Of a stretch of DNA of 28,535 bases, positions 12,838 to 21,682 are shown in pieces (within the stretch, counting starts at the first letter, position 1; each line of letters begins with the position of its first letter). Source of the DNA: a virus. The position numbers were made by a program, and so were the translations under genes. The notes below the pieces were generated by a model that did no database searches, was not told the DNA's origin, and was given only the letters and a program-made list of their open reading frames with translations. Where the stretch lies: positions 1 through 28,535 of IMG/VR virus record IMGVR_UViG_3300032271_000842; one strand, given 5' to 3'.

Positions 12838-13379
12838 TACCAAGTCATTCCTTTTCTTGAATAGTTTGTGTCATGGAAGTTATATTCCCATGTCACATTG
12901 TTTATTTTATTAAATCTTGCACCATTACTAGCAAGTTTCTTCCACATTAGCCAGTCGCAGTCTTGTCTTCTATCAAACCCGCCCACACCTAGCATTAGTT
13001 TTCTTTTTACTAAGGCTGTAATGGGAACAATGGATTCTTTTTGCAGTCTATTATAATCAAACTCTGATTCATAATTAATAATACCTAAAGGGTCTTGAAC
13101 CTTTGGATTGCTATAAATAACATCATATCCTTCTGAATTTTTAATAAGTTTTTCTAAATGATCGGGATACAAAATATCATCATCATCTAAATAACAAACC
13201 CATTCAGTATTAGCCATATGCAAAAGTTTTTGATATGTATCAAAATTACCTTGCTTTTTTACATCGACTAAAACAATATGGTTTGCAGGTTTTATCTTTT
13301 GCTCTGATACAGATTTTATAGCATTAACCACCATACTAGACCGCTCTGGTATGGTGGCTGTTAGAACAGTTATGTTCAT
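12837..13379 (-). CDS. Family-2 (GT-A) glycosyltransferase
   Basis: 180 aa from ATG at 13379 (MNITVLTATIPER), again a TAATG overlap with the upstream gene. The metal-binding acidic stretch LDDDD sits near residue 64, followed by ILYPDHLEKL. The C-terminal GGFDRRQDCDWLMWKKL is the usual acceptor-side motif. Compact, with the catalytic GT-A core only. Confidence 0.82.
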   Translation of the reverse strand: MNITVLTATIPERSSMVVNAIKSVSEQKIKPANHIVLVDVKKQGNFDTYQKLLHMANTEWVCYLDDDDILYPDHLEKLIKNSEGYDVIYSNPKVQDPLGIINYESEFDYNRLQKESIVPITALVKRKLMLGVGGFDRRQDCDWLMWKKLASNGARFNKINNVTWEYNFHDTNYSRKGMTW

Positions 13380-14392
13380 TAAAGCTTGAGCCACTCTGGG
13401 TGCGCTATTGTCCACTCAACCGTTCTCTTTATAGATTCTTCAAGTGGAATTGGAAGTGACCAACCAGTTTCAGAAATTTTTGTTCCATCAAGAGCATACC
13501 GCAAGTCGTGACCTGGGCGAGATGAATGAAAATCTACTAATTCATAATTAAGCGGTTTTCCTACTGCATCAGCAATCATTTGTGCCATTTCAAGATTATC
13601 TACCTCACGTTCTCCAACAATGTGAAAACGCTCTGGCATATCCACTTCACCATAAAGGGGAAAGTGCTGGTTAAGAACATGCAATAGTCCGTCTGCTTGA
13701 TTGCGAGCATGTAGGTAAAAACGGCTTCCAATCTCACCTGTTGGTGATGCATGGATAGTCATCCTTTCTCCACTAAGAACACGCTTAATTGTCATGGGCA
13801 TAAACTTCTCTGTGTCCTGCGTTTCACCAATAATATTCATTGTATTGGTAATAGCCAGCGGGATTCCATAAGTACGCCAATAAGAAAATGCAATGTCCTC
13901 TTGTGCTGCCTTTGATGCAGAGTATGGATTACTTGGAAAATGCTGGTCTACCCATTCACGGTGAGCGTACCCTGCTGGTGCTGGACCATAAACTTCATCT
14001 GTTGATACCTGCAAAAACTTTTCTGGTTGTGCAATTCTAGCCCAATCAAGGAGATGACAAATTAATGATACATTGTTAATAATAAATGGTGCGGGATAAT
14101 CAATGCTGCGGTCCACATGGCTTTCAGAAGCCACATTAATTACATAATCAATTTTGCCAAATTCGTGTGCGGTAACTACAGAAATTGGAGCAGTAAAATC
14201 ACAACGAATAACTTTAACACGCTTATATGCATCATCAATACCGTCACAGGCAACTCTAATTCTATCTGTTAATCCTTTGTGAGTAAATGTTGTTGGGCAA
14301 ACAACTTCCCAATTTGTATTTACTAAAATGTGTCGTAGCACATGGCTACCTACGAAACCCGAGGCTCCTGTGAGTAATACTCTTTTTGTCAT
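13379..14392 (-). CDS. dTDP-glucose 4,6-dehydratase-like (RmlB-type) enzyme
   Basis: 337 aa extended SDR. Rossmann motif GASGFVGS (9-16), SESHVDRSID (89-98), the STDEVYG signature (130-136, with D132 and E133) and YSASK (157-161) are all present, as is SRPGHDLRYALD. It removes water from an NDP-hexose to give the 4-keto-6-deoxy sugar, a precursor of rhamnose-like sugars. No RmlA, RmlC or RmlD is in the window, so the final sugar is unknown. Good ribosome site AAAGGA and own promoter. Confidence 0.88.
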   Translation of the reverse strand: MTKRVLLTGASGFVGSHVLRHILVNTNWEVVCPTTFTHKGLTDRIRVACDGIDDAYKRVKVIRCDFTAPISVVTAHEFGKIDYVINVASESHVDRSIDYPAPFIINNVSLICHLLDWARIAQPEKFLQVSTDEVYGPAPAGYAHREWVDQHFPSNPYSASKAAQEDIAFSYWRTYGIPLAITNTMNIIGETQDTEKFMPMTIKRVLSGERMTIHASPTGEIGSRFYLHARNQADGLLHVLNQHFPLYGEVDMPERFHIVGEREVDNLEMAQMIADAVGKPLNYELVDFHSSRPGHDLRYALDGTKISETGWSLPIPLEESIKRTVEWTIAHPEWLKL

Positions 14393-14415
14393 TACAATCC
14401 TTTTCTATTTGTATA

Positions 14416-14444
14416 ATTTTAACATTTTTTATTTATTATGTAAA
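14416..14444 (-). promoter_or_regulatory. Promoter ahead of the RmlB-like gene
   Basis: Minus strand TTTACA (14444-14439), 17-base spacer, TAAAAT (14421-14416) with a TG extension (TGTTAAAAT). The start near 14409 gives a short leader with AAAGGA. It lies in the only clear gap of the sugar and packaging region and would drive genes from here through terminase. Confidence 0.65.
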
Positions 14445-14447
14445 GAA

Positions 14448-15035
14448 TTATTTTATTCCTTTTCCAAGCCTACCAGGTAGGTGTGGTCTAACATCATATA
14501 GATGTTTTTTATACCAGCTAACAGAGTGACCGTTCTTAACAATATTTTCTACATGATAGAAATCTGTCAATCCTATGTCGGGACTCATGTTTGAATAAAA
14601 TGGGTAATTTTTTAAAACTTCAGTTTTGTATGTTGGTACAGCAACATTACCTGCATAAAGACCGTCATTCATGCAAACCATATGTCCATCGTTATATCTT
14701 AAACCTGGGATCCAAATATCAATACTTGGTTCTGAATTAACAATAACATTCATATACTGTCCAGCACCTTCAACATATTCATCGTCATCATCTAACAAGC
14801 ATATGTATTTTGTATTACAGTTTTGTGCACCTAAATTTATTGCTGCCCCGCCGTATAAATCAATTTTTTCTGTAGTCTTTAAATATGTTGCTTTAATTGG
14901 CAAATTTAAAAAATCTAAATCTACATTGTCAGCAACAACAATAACATTATTAAATTCTTTTATGGCATTTTTTATTGCATTAGCAAGAGTTTCTCTACCA
15001 ATTGTTCTGATTAATACTGTAATATTATTTTCCAT
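14448..15035 (-). CDS. Family-2 glycosyltransferase-like protein
   Basis: 195 aa from ATG at 15035 (MENNITVLIRTIGR); an in-frame ATG at 15074 would overlap the neighbour by 50 bases. Acidic motif LDDDDE at 81-86, preceded by NLGAQNCNTKYICL, the typical GT-A layout. Ends near WYKKHLYDVRPHLPG. Last gene of the run that starts near 18 kb; a gap with a promoter follows. Confidence 0.78.
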   Translation of the reverse strand: MENNITVLIRTIGRETLANAIKNAIKEFNNVIVVADNVDLDFLNLPIKATYLKTTEKIDLYGGAAINLGAQNCNTKYICLLDDDDEYVEGAGQYMNVIVNSEPSIDIWIPGLRYNDGHMVCMNDGLYAGNVAVPTYKTEVLKNYPFYSNMSPDIGLTDFYHVENIVKNGHSVSWYKKHLYDVRPHLPGRLGKGIK

Positions 15036-15888
15036 TTTTATACTTTTTATACAATGATGAAACGGAATCATCAAATACCAACTTCACCACAGTTCCGTCT
15101 AATCTATGCATCTTGCCATCTGTTTCACTATTTGCTTGCCACTCTTCAATTAAGTATCCAGAATTGAATTGTTTTGCATACCTTTGAACATGCCATCCGT
15201 GACCTTCTGGGTATCCCGCATCAATTAATCTTTGTCCCTGTTCTGCCTTAATTCTTAAAGCAACATAAGATCTTAAGGGAATATGATATGCAGCAAAATT
15301 TTCATCTGTAGAGTAATCTTGTGACTGACCTGAAAAAGAATGCGCTCCAGGGGCAATAGATAAGTTTGGAGAAGTTCTAACAATATACTTATAAAAGGAT
15401 GGATTTTCTAACATGGACCTGCTTCCATTAGAAATTTCATCAAGTGTAGGTTTGATATCTGTTACACATCTCCAGTTTACAGTTTCATATGTATCTTTTC
15501 TTGGGTCTAGCATTGCACTAGACTGAATAAAATCTGTCAGCTTCACTCTAACTGCTGAATTATTTATATTTTTTAAATCCTCCGCCAAAGTATTTTTTGA
15601 AAACCATATTTCATCTGCATCAAAAGGTACAACCCATTCACAGCCAGCATTGTAAGCCATTGATGATAAAAAATTAATTATTCTTTGTTGATGAAATTGA
15701 CCATCATCTTTATACAAAATAATTTTAGAATCTGTTTGTGCTCTTTCTTGCAGGTATTCTAGTGTGCCATCTGTGGATCCATTGTCACAAATAAAAATAT
15801 AATCTAACCCTTGCGATAAATGATGGTCTAAACAAAATTCAATTACATCTACTTCATTTCTTACCATTGTTATTCCAGCAATTTTCAT
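15025..15888 (-). CDS. Family-2 glycosyltransferase (Glyco_tranf_2_4-like)
   Basis: 287 aa. MVRNEVDVIEFCLDHHLSQG, CDNGSTDGT and FDADEIW (89-95) match the GT2 group in which DxDE binds the metal and nucleotide sugar. The second half includes a conserved H-rich stretch (APGAHSF, AAYHIPLRSY). This is one of the clearer enzymes of the island. ATGA-type overlap with its upstream neighbour. Confidence 0.85.
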   Translation of the reverse strand: MKIAGITMVRNEVDVIEFCLDHHLSQGLDYIFICDNGSTDGTLEYLQERAQTDSKIILYKDDGQFHQQRIINFLSSMAYNAGCEWVVPFDADEIWFSKNTLAEDLKNINNSAVRVKLTDFIQSSAMLDPRKDTYETVNWRCVTDIKPTLDEISNGSRSMLENPSFYKYIVRTSPNLSIAPGAHSFSGQSQDYSTDENFAAYHIPLRSYVALRIKAEQGQRLIDAGYPEGHGWHVQRYAKQFNSGYLIEEWQANSETDGKMHRLDGTVVKLVFDDSVSSLYKKYKNGK

Positions 15889-16568
15889 CCGTATGTTCCT
15901 GTTCTAATATGTCCAATATGTTCTACTTTATGGGTATCAAAGATAGCTCCTAAAAAGGCTGAGTATAAATTATTATTATTACTAAATAATCTATTGCCAA
16001 ATTCTCCCTCTGTAATCAATTCTGAAGAATTTTCATAAATTGGCTTTGCATACCTTCTTAATCTTTCAACATTCATAAATGAAGGATTTGTTGTAAAAAA
16101 CTCTCTATGCTCAAACCAGCCATCTTTTTGAATGAAATTAGATCCATTGTAGATTCTTTCTATCATCCCGCCAGCAGCAACTTCTTCTTGCGACCATGCT
16201 TGTCTCTTTAAGCAAAGCTGAATAATATTATCATTATTATCTAAAATATTTAATATTTTGTCAACATCAATATTTTCTAATAACAAAAAATCATCTTCTA
16301 GTAGCAACAAGTACTTTGATTCAAATTTTAAATTAGTTAACCATGTTTTCATAAGAAAAGAAAATCCCATATTGTTTTCTCCCAGTGGCATAATAGTAAA
16401 GTCTGGGAATGTTTCAGACAACCAGTCTCGATATTCTTGATTTCCTGAATCATCAATAATAATTTTATTATTGATATTAGAATCAATAAAATTCTTCCAC
16501 GAATTTATTGTTGGAAGAATATATTCTTTTCTCCCATTTGTTGTTATAATTAAATCAATTTTTTTCAT
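15885..16568 (-). CDS. GT-A glycosyltransferase-like protein
   Basis: 227 aa. MKKIDLIITTNGR opens a GT-A fold; LLLLEDDF (EDD at 91-93) is the acidic motif. It ends EHIGHIRTGTYG. Notably rich in Asn, Ile and Leu, consistent with local AT-richness. Donor and acceptor unknown. Confidence 0.72.
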   Translation of the reverse strand: MKKIDLIITTNGRKEYILPTINSWKNFIDSNINNKIIIDDSGNQEYRDWLSETFPDFTIMPLGENNMGFSFLMKTWLTNLKFESKYLLLLEDDFLLLENIDVDKILNILDNNDNIIQLCLKRQAWSQEEVAAGGMIERIYNGSNFIQKDGWFEHREFFTTNPSFMNVERLRRYAKPIYENSSELITEGEFGNRLFSNNNNLYSAFLGAIFDTHKVEHIGHIRTGTYG

Positions 16569-17356
16569 TATAGTTCTAGCCTTCTCTTCATTTCATTACT
16601 TGAAAATGACCATTGTGGTGAAACTTGTGACAAATAATAATTATACTCATCTTTTGTCATTGGTGGCTGATAATACCAGCCATAGTGTTGTGCAGTAAAG
16701 TTTCCACCAATTCTTACGCACCTATCTTTTACCTGCATAGGTGCATCGTATGGAGTAAAAAACTTTTTATTTACTAAGCAAAATGTTGTATCAATTGCTG
16801 CAAGATAAATTGGGTCTGCTGTTTTAGTAAAACCAATTTGATTAGCATAGAATTGTTTTTCCCACTGATACATTGTAACATTTTGTGCAAACATAATATC
16901 TTTTATGTTTGAATTACCTTTTAAATTTTCCATTTCAATATCTAAGGCAAATCCAACCTTGTACATAGAATATTGTTCAGAAACATCTGAAAGAATTTCA
17001 ACAAAATTATGTGGAATATTGGGATTGATACCAATATCTGGGTCGGTTAAAATAAACTTTTCTGGCAACCAATTAAATAAATCTTTATTCTTGTAATATT
17101 CCCTTGGACCATCATTGGTAAATTTTTTAACAACATGGCACCCGAACTTTTTTGCAGCATGATTTAGCATCTCCTGCATTATTGGACTTTTTGAAAAATT
17201 GTCTAAAATAATAATATCCTGATATTCAAAACCAAACATTCTCAACTGCTCTATCATATTACACATATATGTTGGATTATTAAATGTTGGAATGATTACT
17301 GGAAGTTCAGGACTTTTAGCTTCTTTAACCATTTGTCTAATTGTATTATAAATCAT
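16568..17356 (-). CDS. GT-A glycosyltransferase-like protein
   Basis: 262 aa. LPVIIPTFNNPTYMCNMIEQL is a GT2 start, IIILDNFS a middle strand, and FILTDPDIGIN the DxD-like acidic motif. A later IYLAAIDTTFCLVNK and HYGWYYQP fit the acceptor half. Overlaps the upstream gene by 11 bases. Confidence 0.75.
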   Translation of the reverse strand: MIYNTIRQMVKEAKSPELPVIIPTFNNPTYMCNMIEQLRMFGFEYQDIIILDNFSKSPIMQEMLNHAAKKFGCHVVKKFTNDGPREYYKNKDLFNWLPEKFILTDPDIGINPNIPHNFVEILSDVSEQYSMYKVGFALDIEMENLKGNSNIKDIMFAQNVTMYQWEKQFYANQIGFTKTADPIYLAAIDTTFCLVNKKFFTPYDAPMQVKDRCVRIGGNFTAQHYGWYYQPPMTKDEYNYYLSQVSPQWSFSSNEMKRRLEL

Positions 17357-18047
17357 TATTAAAATTCCTAATCTTTTCTATATCTAAATGCTTATTATCA
17401 TTCATGTAGTTAGTAAATTTTTGTTGATCAATCATCATTCTATTTGAAATTTCATTTGATATGTGATCGTGACTATCCTTACCAACACTGGGATGCATAT
17501 GTTCCATAATAGTGTGAGGAAAGTATTGTAATTGACCAACTTCTCTTACAATGTCCATCCAATAATTATCAAAATAATTATGTTCTAGGGCGGGGCATCC
17601 AAAAAATCCCACCGCTTTAATCATATTGCTAGTAATACATGGATGGGTGGCAAGTCTTTCTCCATGCACAAAATCATTAGCGTAAGCTAAACCATAGTCT
17701 ACATTTGACAGGAATTCAATAAAATTAGATTCCCAACTTGTTCTAAAAATAATATCATCACCGATAAAAGCAACATACTTATATTTTTCCGCTAAATCCA
17801 CAGAGATAGAATTAATTTTTTGCATAAGAGTTATTCCAGCATCGGCAAAATGAATATGTAAAACGTACTCAGGAATGTTTTCAAATAAAACCTTATAGTT
17901 TTCAATATCATCATAGTCAACAATAATATGAATATCTGATAAGCCTTCTGTAAAAAGTTTATATGATTCTAGACAACGCATTAATCTTGCTGACCTACCT
18001 GTGCCAGCATCACGAACTGGAAGAACTACTGCAATTTTATCTTTCAT
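17346..18047 (-). CDS. GT-A glycosyltransferase-like protein
   Basis: 233 aa. IAVVLPVRDAGTGRSARLMRC opens the fold and FIGDDIIFRTSWE carries the acidic motif. The second half contains PALEHNYFDNYW and MEHMHPSVGKDSHDH, a His/Asp-rich segment that may complete the active site. First enzyme of the island; TAATG overlap with the HTH gene upstream. Confidence 0.75.
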   Translation of the reverse strand: MKDKIAVVLPVRDAGTGRSARLMRCLESYKLFTEGLSDIHIIVDYDDIENYKVLFENIPEYVLHIHFADAGITLMQKINSISVDLAEKYKYVAFIGDDIIFRTSWESNFIEFLSNVDYGLAYANDFVHGERLATHPCITSNMIKAVGFFGCPALEHNYFDNYWMDIVREVGQLQYFPHTIMEHMHPSVGKDSHDHISNEISNRMMIDQQKFTNYMNDNKHLDIEKIRNFNNDL

Positions 18048-18196
18048 TAACGCTTCCTAATAAGACCGAATTTTTCTAATGCCCGCTGAATTGTCATGTG
18101 ACTGCATCCAGCTTCTTTAGCAATGTCTACAATATTTTTTCTTTGTACAACATATCTACTATAAAGCCAGTCACGAGACTCATAAAGTTTTGCCAC
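18047..18196 (-). CDS. Small helix-turn-helix protein, GTG start (49 aa)
   Basis: From GTG at 18196: AKLYESRDWLYSRYVVQRKN, then IVDIAKEAGCSHMTIQRALEKFGLIRKR, a clear helix-turn-helix with recognition helix SHMTIQRALEK. The GTG shares its G with the upstream TAG, and an AGGGGAA ribosome site is in place. It could regulate neighbouring genes or be a remnant of a mobile nuclease's DNA-binding end. Confidence 0.7.
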   Translation of the reverse strand: MAKLYESRDWLYSRYVVQRKNIVDIAKEAGCSHMTIQRALEKFGLIRKR

Positions 18197-18756
18197 TATT
18201 CCCCTGCCATTTCACTTACCGCATACCATGCAATGCCTGTAGCATCTGCAACATTATCATTGGTGGTACTGACTCCAAGACTTTTAACAAAGTCAATTGT
18301 TCTTTGCTTTCGTCTTTCTCTGATCTTTCCCTTGTACCAATTGTCCGACTTTCCTGGAAACTCATCTCTAATCGCCTTCTTTTCTGCTGTTGTAAAATTC
18401 TTATTTCCAATAAAAGACTGCCAAGTGATAGGGTGTACTTCCTTAACAATCACCCCATCGTGAATAAGTTCTCCAAGAATTGCTCCAAACACATATGCCA
18501 TTTTTAAACCAGTTTGTGCCGATCTAACCATAACTGCTGCTTCAAGTGCTATAAAATCATAGTCCAATTCAGCAACAAATGCTCCGACTTTTCTTTTTGC
18601 ATCTAATATTCTATCATATATTGTGTTTCCTGTAAAGGTGATTTCTCCCCATTGAATTGGTTTTTTTCCATCCATTAGGCAAAAAGCAATGGTATTGGTG
18701 CTAGCATCAACGCCTAAAACTTTATGATGTTGTTTCTTTAATTTAGCTAATGACAT
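18196..18756 (-). CDS. RuvC-like Holliday-junction resolvase
   Basis: 186 aa, RNase H-like fold. Catalytic acids fit RuvC: GVDAST (D17), IALEAAV (E72) and the DxxDA element DNVADATG (D167, D171). In phages such enzymes resolve branched DNA before packaging. It may also be a RuvC-like nuclease of different specificity. Confidence 0.82.
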   Translation of the reverse strand: MSLAKLKKQHHKVLGVDASTNTIAFCLMDGKKPIQWGEITFTGNTIYDRILDAKRKVGAFVAELDYDFIALEAAVMVRSAQTGLKMAYVFGAILGELIHDGVIVKEVHPITWQSFIGNKNFTTAEKKAIRDEFPGKSDNWYKGKIRERRKQRTIDFVKSLGVSTTNDNVADATGIAWYAVSEMAGE

Positions 18757-19030
18757 TTCTTAACATTTCTAATAGTTCTTGTTGCTCTTTTTTCTTTTCT
18801 GCACTAATACAACTCTCACAAATATCTCCTGAGTTATATCTACTTAGCTTATATTCACAATCTTTTGTTTTACAGACTCTTACAGCTCCCGCCAAACGAG
18901 CTTTTTTATCGTAATACTTTTGTTTAATTTTTGCATTAGTGGCTTCTCTACAGCACTCATCTGAACAATATTTCATATTATGAGTTTTAGGCTCAAACTT
19001 ATTGGTGCATCCTTTATTTGAACAAATCAT
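18743..19030 (-). CDS. Double zinc-ribbon-like protein
   Basis: 95 aa. Two cysteine clusters: CSNKGC ... YCSDECC in the first third and CKTKDC ... GDICESC in the second, then a Lys/Glu helix. This looks like two small zinc knuckles. ATGA overlap with the exonuclease gene suggests a partner role in recombination; not proven. Confidence 0.7.
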   Translation of the reverse strand: MICSNKGCTNKFEPKTHNMKYCSDECCREATNAKIKQKYYDKKARLAGAVRVCKTKDCEYKLSRYNSGDICESCISAEKKKEQQELLEMLRNVIS

Positions 19031-19806
19031 TTAGGTGGTACCAACGCTCTGATTTCGACTTCGCCATCATCAAGTTCTTTCCAGCAAACTTTTTTAACTG
19101 GACAATACTTGCAAGCAGATTGTGTTTTAGTAAATGGGCGATTAGGAAGAGTTTGTGCTTGCCAGTTAGCATGCACCTCTCGTAACCAGTCCCACGCATC
19201 ATCAATAATTTTTGTATTTCTTTCATTCATATTGATAGGAATGATAAGAAATTCTTGAGTATCTTTATTTTCATAATAAAAGAACCCTTGTTTAATTCCA
19301 CGATTTTTCATGTAAGACAATAACTGTAGTTGATGATAACCTGGAGCAGACATTGATGCTTGACGAAGTGCATATCCCTCAGACTTAATAGTCTTAATTT
19401 CTCCTGCAACATCTTCGCCATTCCATTCAATAAGGGCATCCATAAAACCACGAATAGGCGGATCTTCATTAAGAATTTCAGTTTCAGTTTCTTTTAGAAT
19501 GCCTGTCTTGCCCATAACTTTTTGAATTCGGTCATGTGCAGCAGTACCATTATCCATATTGGCTCTAGCCATAGCATCAAAATTGTCATCAAACTCTGCA
19601 CCATCAAATGCAATAAACCAGTATCTGGCACAATTACCGTGTCCATATCCAATTGTTGATGGGCTAAAAGTTTTCTTTTGCGTAAAAGAATCACGCTTGT
19701 TTTCTGAAACATATGCCTCTTCAATCATTTTTGCAAAAGCGTGTGGATCAAATCCACCCTCTTGCACCTTTTGAAACTTTAAATTTCCAATAATATTTCT
19801 ACCCAT
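19027..19806 (-). CDS. Cas4/RecB-like PD-(D/E)XK exonuclease with an iron-sulfur site
   Basis: 259 aa. Four cysteines in the Cas4/AddB arrangement: C59, then C232, C235 and C241 (CKYCPVKKVC), which would hold a 4Fe-4S cluster. Nuclease motifs: H91 (GTAAHDRIQ), D123 (GFMDALI), E136-x-K138 (GEIKTIK) and Q159 (YHQLQLLSY). It would process DNA ends for RecA-mediated recombination. No CRISPR array or Cas1/Cas2 is visible, so there is no reason to link it to CRISPR. Confidence 0.88.
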   Translation of the reverse strand: MGRNIIGNLKFQKVQEGGFDPHAFAKMIEEAYVSENKRDSFTQKKTFSPSTIGYGHGNCARYWFIAFDGAEFDDNFDAMARANMDNGTAAHDRIQKVMGKTGILKETETEILNEDPPIRGFMDALIEWNGEDVAGEIKTIKSEGYALRQASMSAPGYHQLQLLSYMKNRGIKQGFFYYENKDTQEFLIIPINMNERNTKIIDDAWDWLREVHANWQAQTLPNRPFTKTQSACKYCPVKKVCWKELDDGEVEIRALVPPK

Positions 19807-20129
19807 TATAATCCATATCTCGCTAAATATTTTACACTGTCTACAAGCTTATCAAGAGCGTCTGATACGGTATAGTAAACATTTTTCTTTTTTGAAGATT
19901 CCCCGCCCTTTTCAAATGTTGTGTAGTATCTAGACAACATTGAAAATTTTGCACTAAGTGCTTGTAACCTTACAATAAGCTCTGGTGATTTTCCTGCTGG
20001 AACATCAGGTTTCATAATTAATTTAATAATTAGGTCCAAAGCTTCATCTAGTTCAGGATCATTCATAAATTCTTTCATGTCATTAAATTCTGTGACACTA
20101 CTAACTGTTTCAAGAATGTTATCTGCCAT
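19806..20129 (-). CDS. Hypothetical helical protein
   Basis: 107 aa, mostly helical (ELDEALDLIIKLIMK ... ELIVRLQALSAKFSMLSRYY). Ribosome site GGAGGAAAAG. Placed between exonuclease and RecA genes, so perhaps a recombination accessory factor, by position only. Confidence 0.65.
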   Translation of the reverse strand: MADNILETVSSVTEFNDMKEFMNDPELDEALDLIIKLIMKPDVPAGKSPELIVRLQALSAKFSMLSRYYTTFEKGGESSKKKNVYYTVSDALDKLVDSVKYLARYGL

Positions 20130-20205
20130 TCTTTTCCTCCAAGTACTTCTTTACATTAACATAGCAATTAATCCATACTCCAAGCATTATTATAATTTCA
20201 ATCAT
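20119..20205 (-). CDS. 28-aa single-span membrane peptide
   Basis: MIEIIIMLGVWINCYV is a hydrophobic helix, followed by NVKKYLEEKNGR. The GGGAGGAA ribosome site is one of the strongest in the window, so translation is likely despite the size. Overlaps the next gene by 11 bases, which could couple their translation. Function unknown. Confidence 0.55.
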   Translation of the reverse strand: MIEIIIMLGVWINCYVNVKKYLEEKNGR

Positions 20206-20506
20206 TATGTTCCTCCCAACATTCTACCAATTGTTCTAGCAAATCCCATTCAATTACTGCAAGACGAGTTTTTGCATTATCCTTACCCAAAATTATTTTT
20301 AGTAATGGAAACTTTTCTCTACTAACTTTAAAAGTATCCGTACATATTTTTGCCCAAATGCTTTGGGAAATAGAGATTGATTTTTCATACTCTTTGTAAT
20401 CAACCACAAACATGCGCCAAAGAGCGTCACCTTTTTGATATTGCCCCCGACCCGAATTTTTTTGTTGTTTTGCGCCATCTCTTTTTGATTCCGACCTTTC
20501 TGACAT
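20198..20506 (-). CDS. PD-(D/E)XK-like nuclease or resolvase family protein
   Basis: 102 aa from ATG at 20506 (TAATG overlap). The order QKNSGRGQYQKGDALW, then FVVDYKEYEKSISIS, then a helix and FPLLKIILG resembles small phage PD-(D/E)XK proteins in which KGD gives the first acid and (E/D)xK the second. Here that element is D-Y-K (VVDYKEY). The match is by eye. Confidence 0.5.
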   Translation of the reverse strand: MSERSESKRDGAKQQKNSGRGQYQKGDALWRMFVVDYKEYEKSISISQSIWAKICTDTFKVSREKFPLLKIILGKDNAKTRLAVIEWDLLEQLVECWEEHND

Positions 20507-20691
20507 TAGCCCACCTGAATGGTTGACTTGTGTTTTTGAGAACAATACCAGAACATTTCGCCTTTTGATTCATCAAAATAAGCAACTGGTGTATATTGCT
20601 CACAATATTGACACCCATAGTTGCCATCTAATTTTTGAAATTTTGATACTTCTTCTGAACCTTCATTAACAAATTCATCAAACTTTGTCAT
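20506..20691 (-). CDS. Small zinc-ribbon-like protein
   Basis: 61 aa. YGCQYC (C27, C30) and FWYCSQKH (C50, H54) provide four possible zinc ligands. Overlaps the recA end by 14 bases and the next gene by TAATG. Role unknown. Confidence 0.68.
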   Translation of the reverse strand: MTKFDEFVNEGSEEVSKFQKLDGNYGCQYCEQYTPVAYFDESKGEMFWYCSQKHKSTIQVG

Positions 20692-21682
20692 AAATCTTTT
20701 TCCTAATCTTTTCTACAACATCAGGGTTGTTTTTTAAATATTCTACAGCCTTTGCACGACCCTGTAAACGCTCTTCCTCAACTGTATACCAGGCACCACC
20801 ACGCTGGACAATGCCCATCATTTCTGCTACATCAAGAACTTCTCCAACTAGGTCTACTCCTACAGAGTCTCCTTGGTAATAGAAATCGTACTGTCCTGAT
20901 AAATTGGGCGGTCCGAGTTTGTTGTAATCAATAATCCAATTGACTGGTCTGCCCACTTTTTGTTCAATAATCTTGTCGCCAACATTAATGCCAGCTTTAA
21001 TAGCATTAGCCTCAGCTTCTGACGACCAAAGTTTAATAACGGTACTGCTGAAAAACTTGACCGCCATTCCTCCTGTTGGAATGTGGCTCGCATGCATAGA
21101 TCCAAATTGATTTCTTTGTTGAGAGATAAGTACCAGTAGTGTATCTTTGTTTGCATAATTTAACATCTTGACCGCATGGGTCATGTCCTTTGCCTCTGCA
21201 CCAATTTGCTTGGTGTCTTGTAGGTCTTTTAATTCGTGACCATCTTTTTCAAAATAAATAGCGGGAAGCAATGCTGAAATAGAATCAACAACAATTAAAT
21301 CTATTCCTGCTTCCATGAGTTGAACGGCAATATCAACCATATCATTAATTGTTTTTGCAGGAGAATAAATAAGTGCAGATGAATCTACACCTAGTTTTTC
21401 TGCCCATTCTGCCGAATATGATGCTTCTGCATCAATCCATGCACAGGTCTTACCATTCTTTTGTGCTTCTGCAATCATTTGCAAACAAAATGATGATTTA
21501 CCTGCAGACTTGTTTCCCCAAATAAGAACTTGGCGACCAAAGCCCAGTCCACCTTTAAGGGCGAGATTTAGACCTATGCTTGGTGTTTGCTGTTTTTGTA
21601 CGTCTACTTCTGTTGCTAGTTGAACCCTTTGTCTTGTTTTTGGATCCAACTTCGCCAGAATGCTTTCTGCTACCGTTGTCAT
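20678..21682 (-). CDS. recA: RecA recombinase
   Basis: 334 aa, near the usual 340-350. Walker A GNKSAGKSS at 56-64 and Walker B LIVVDSISAL at about 130-140. The loop region after it (SQQRNQFGSMHASHIPTGGMAVKFF) and a short basic C-terminus fit phage RecA/UvsX-type enzymes. It forms filaments on ssDNA and catalyses strand exchange. The unusual point is a 128-base overlap of its start by the upstream reading frame. Confidence 0.93.
   Translation of the reverse strand: MTTVAESILAKLDPKTRQRVQLATEVDVQKQQTPSIGLNLALKGGLGFGRQVLIWGNKSAGKSSFCLQMIAEAQKNGKTCAWIDAEASYSAEWAEKLGVDSSALIYSPAKTINDMVDIAVQLMEAGIDLIVVDSISALLPAIYFEKDGHELKDLQDTKQIGAEAKDMTHAVKMLNYANKDTLLVLISQQRNQFGSMHASHIPTGGMAVKFFSSTVIKLWSSEAEANAIKAGINVGDKIIEQKVGRPVNWIIDYNKLGPPNLSGQYDFYYQGDSVGVDLVGEVLDVAEMMGIVQRGGAWYTVEEERLQGRAKAVEYLKNNPDVVEKIRKKIYDKV

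Noticed and set aside
19027-19806. Cas4-like gene as part of a phage CRISPR system.
   Set aside because: No direct-repeat array, Cas1/Cas2 or effector is visible; it sits in a recombination operon.
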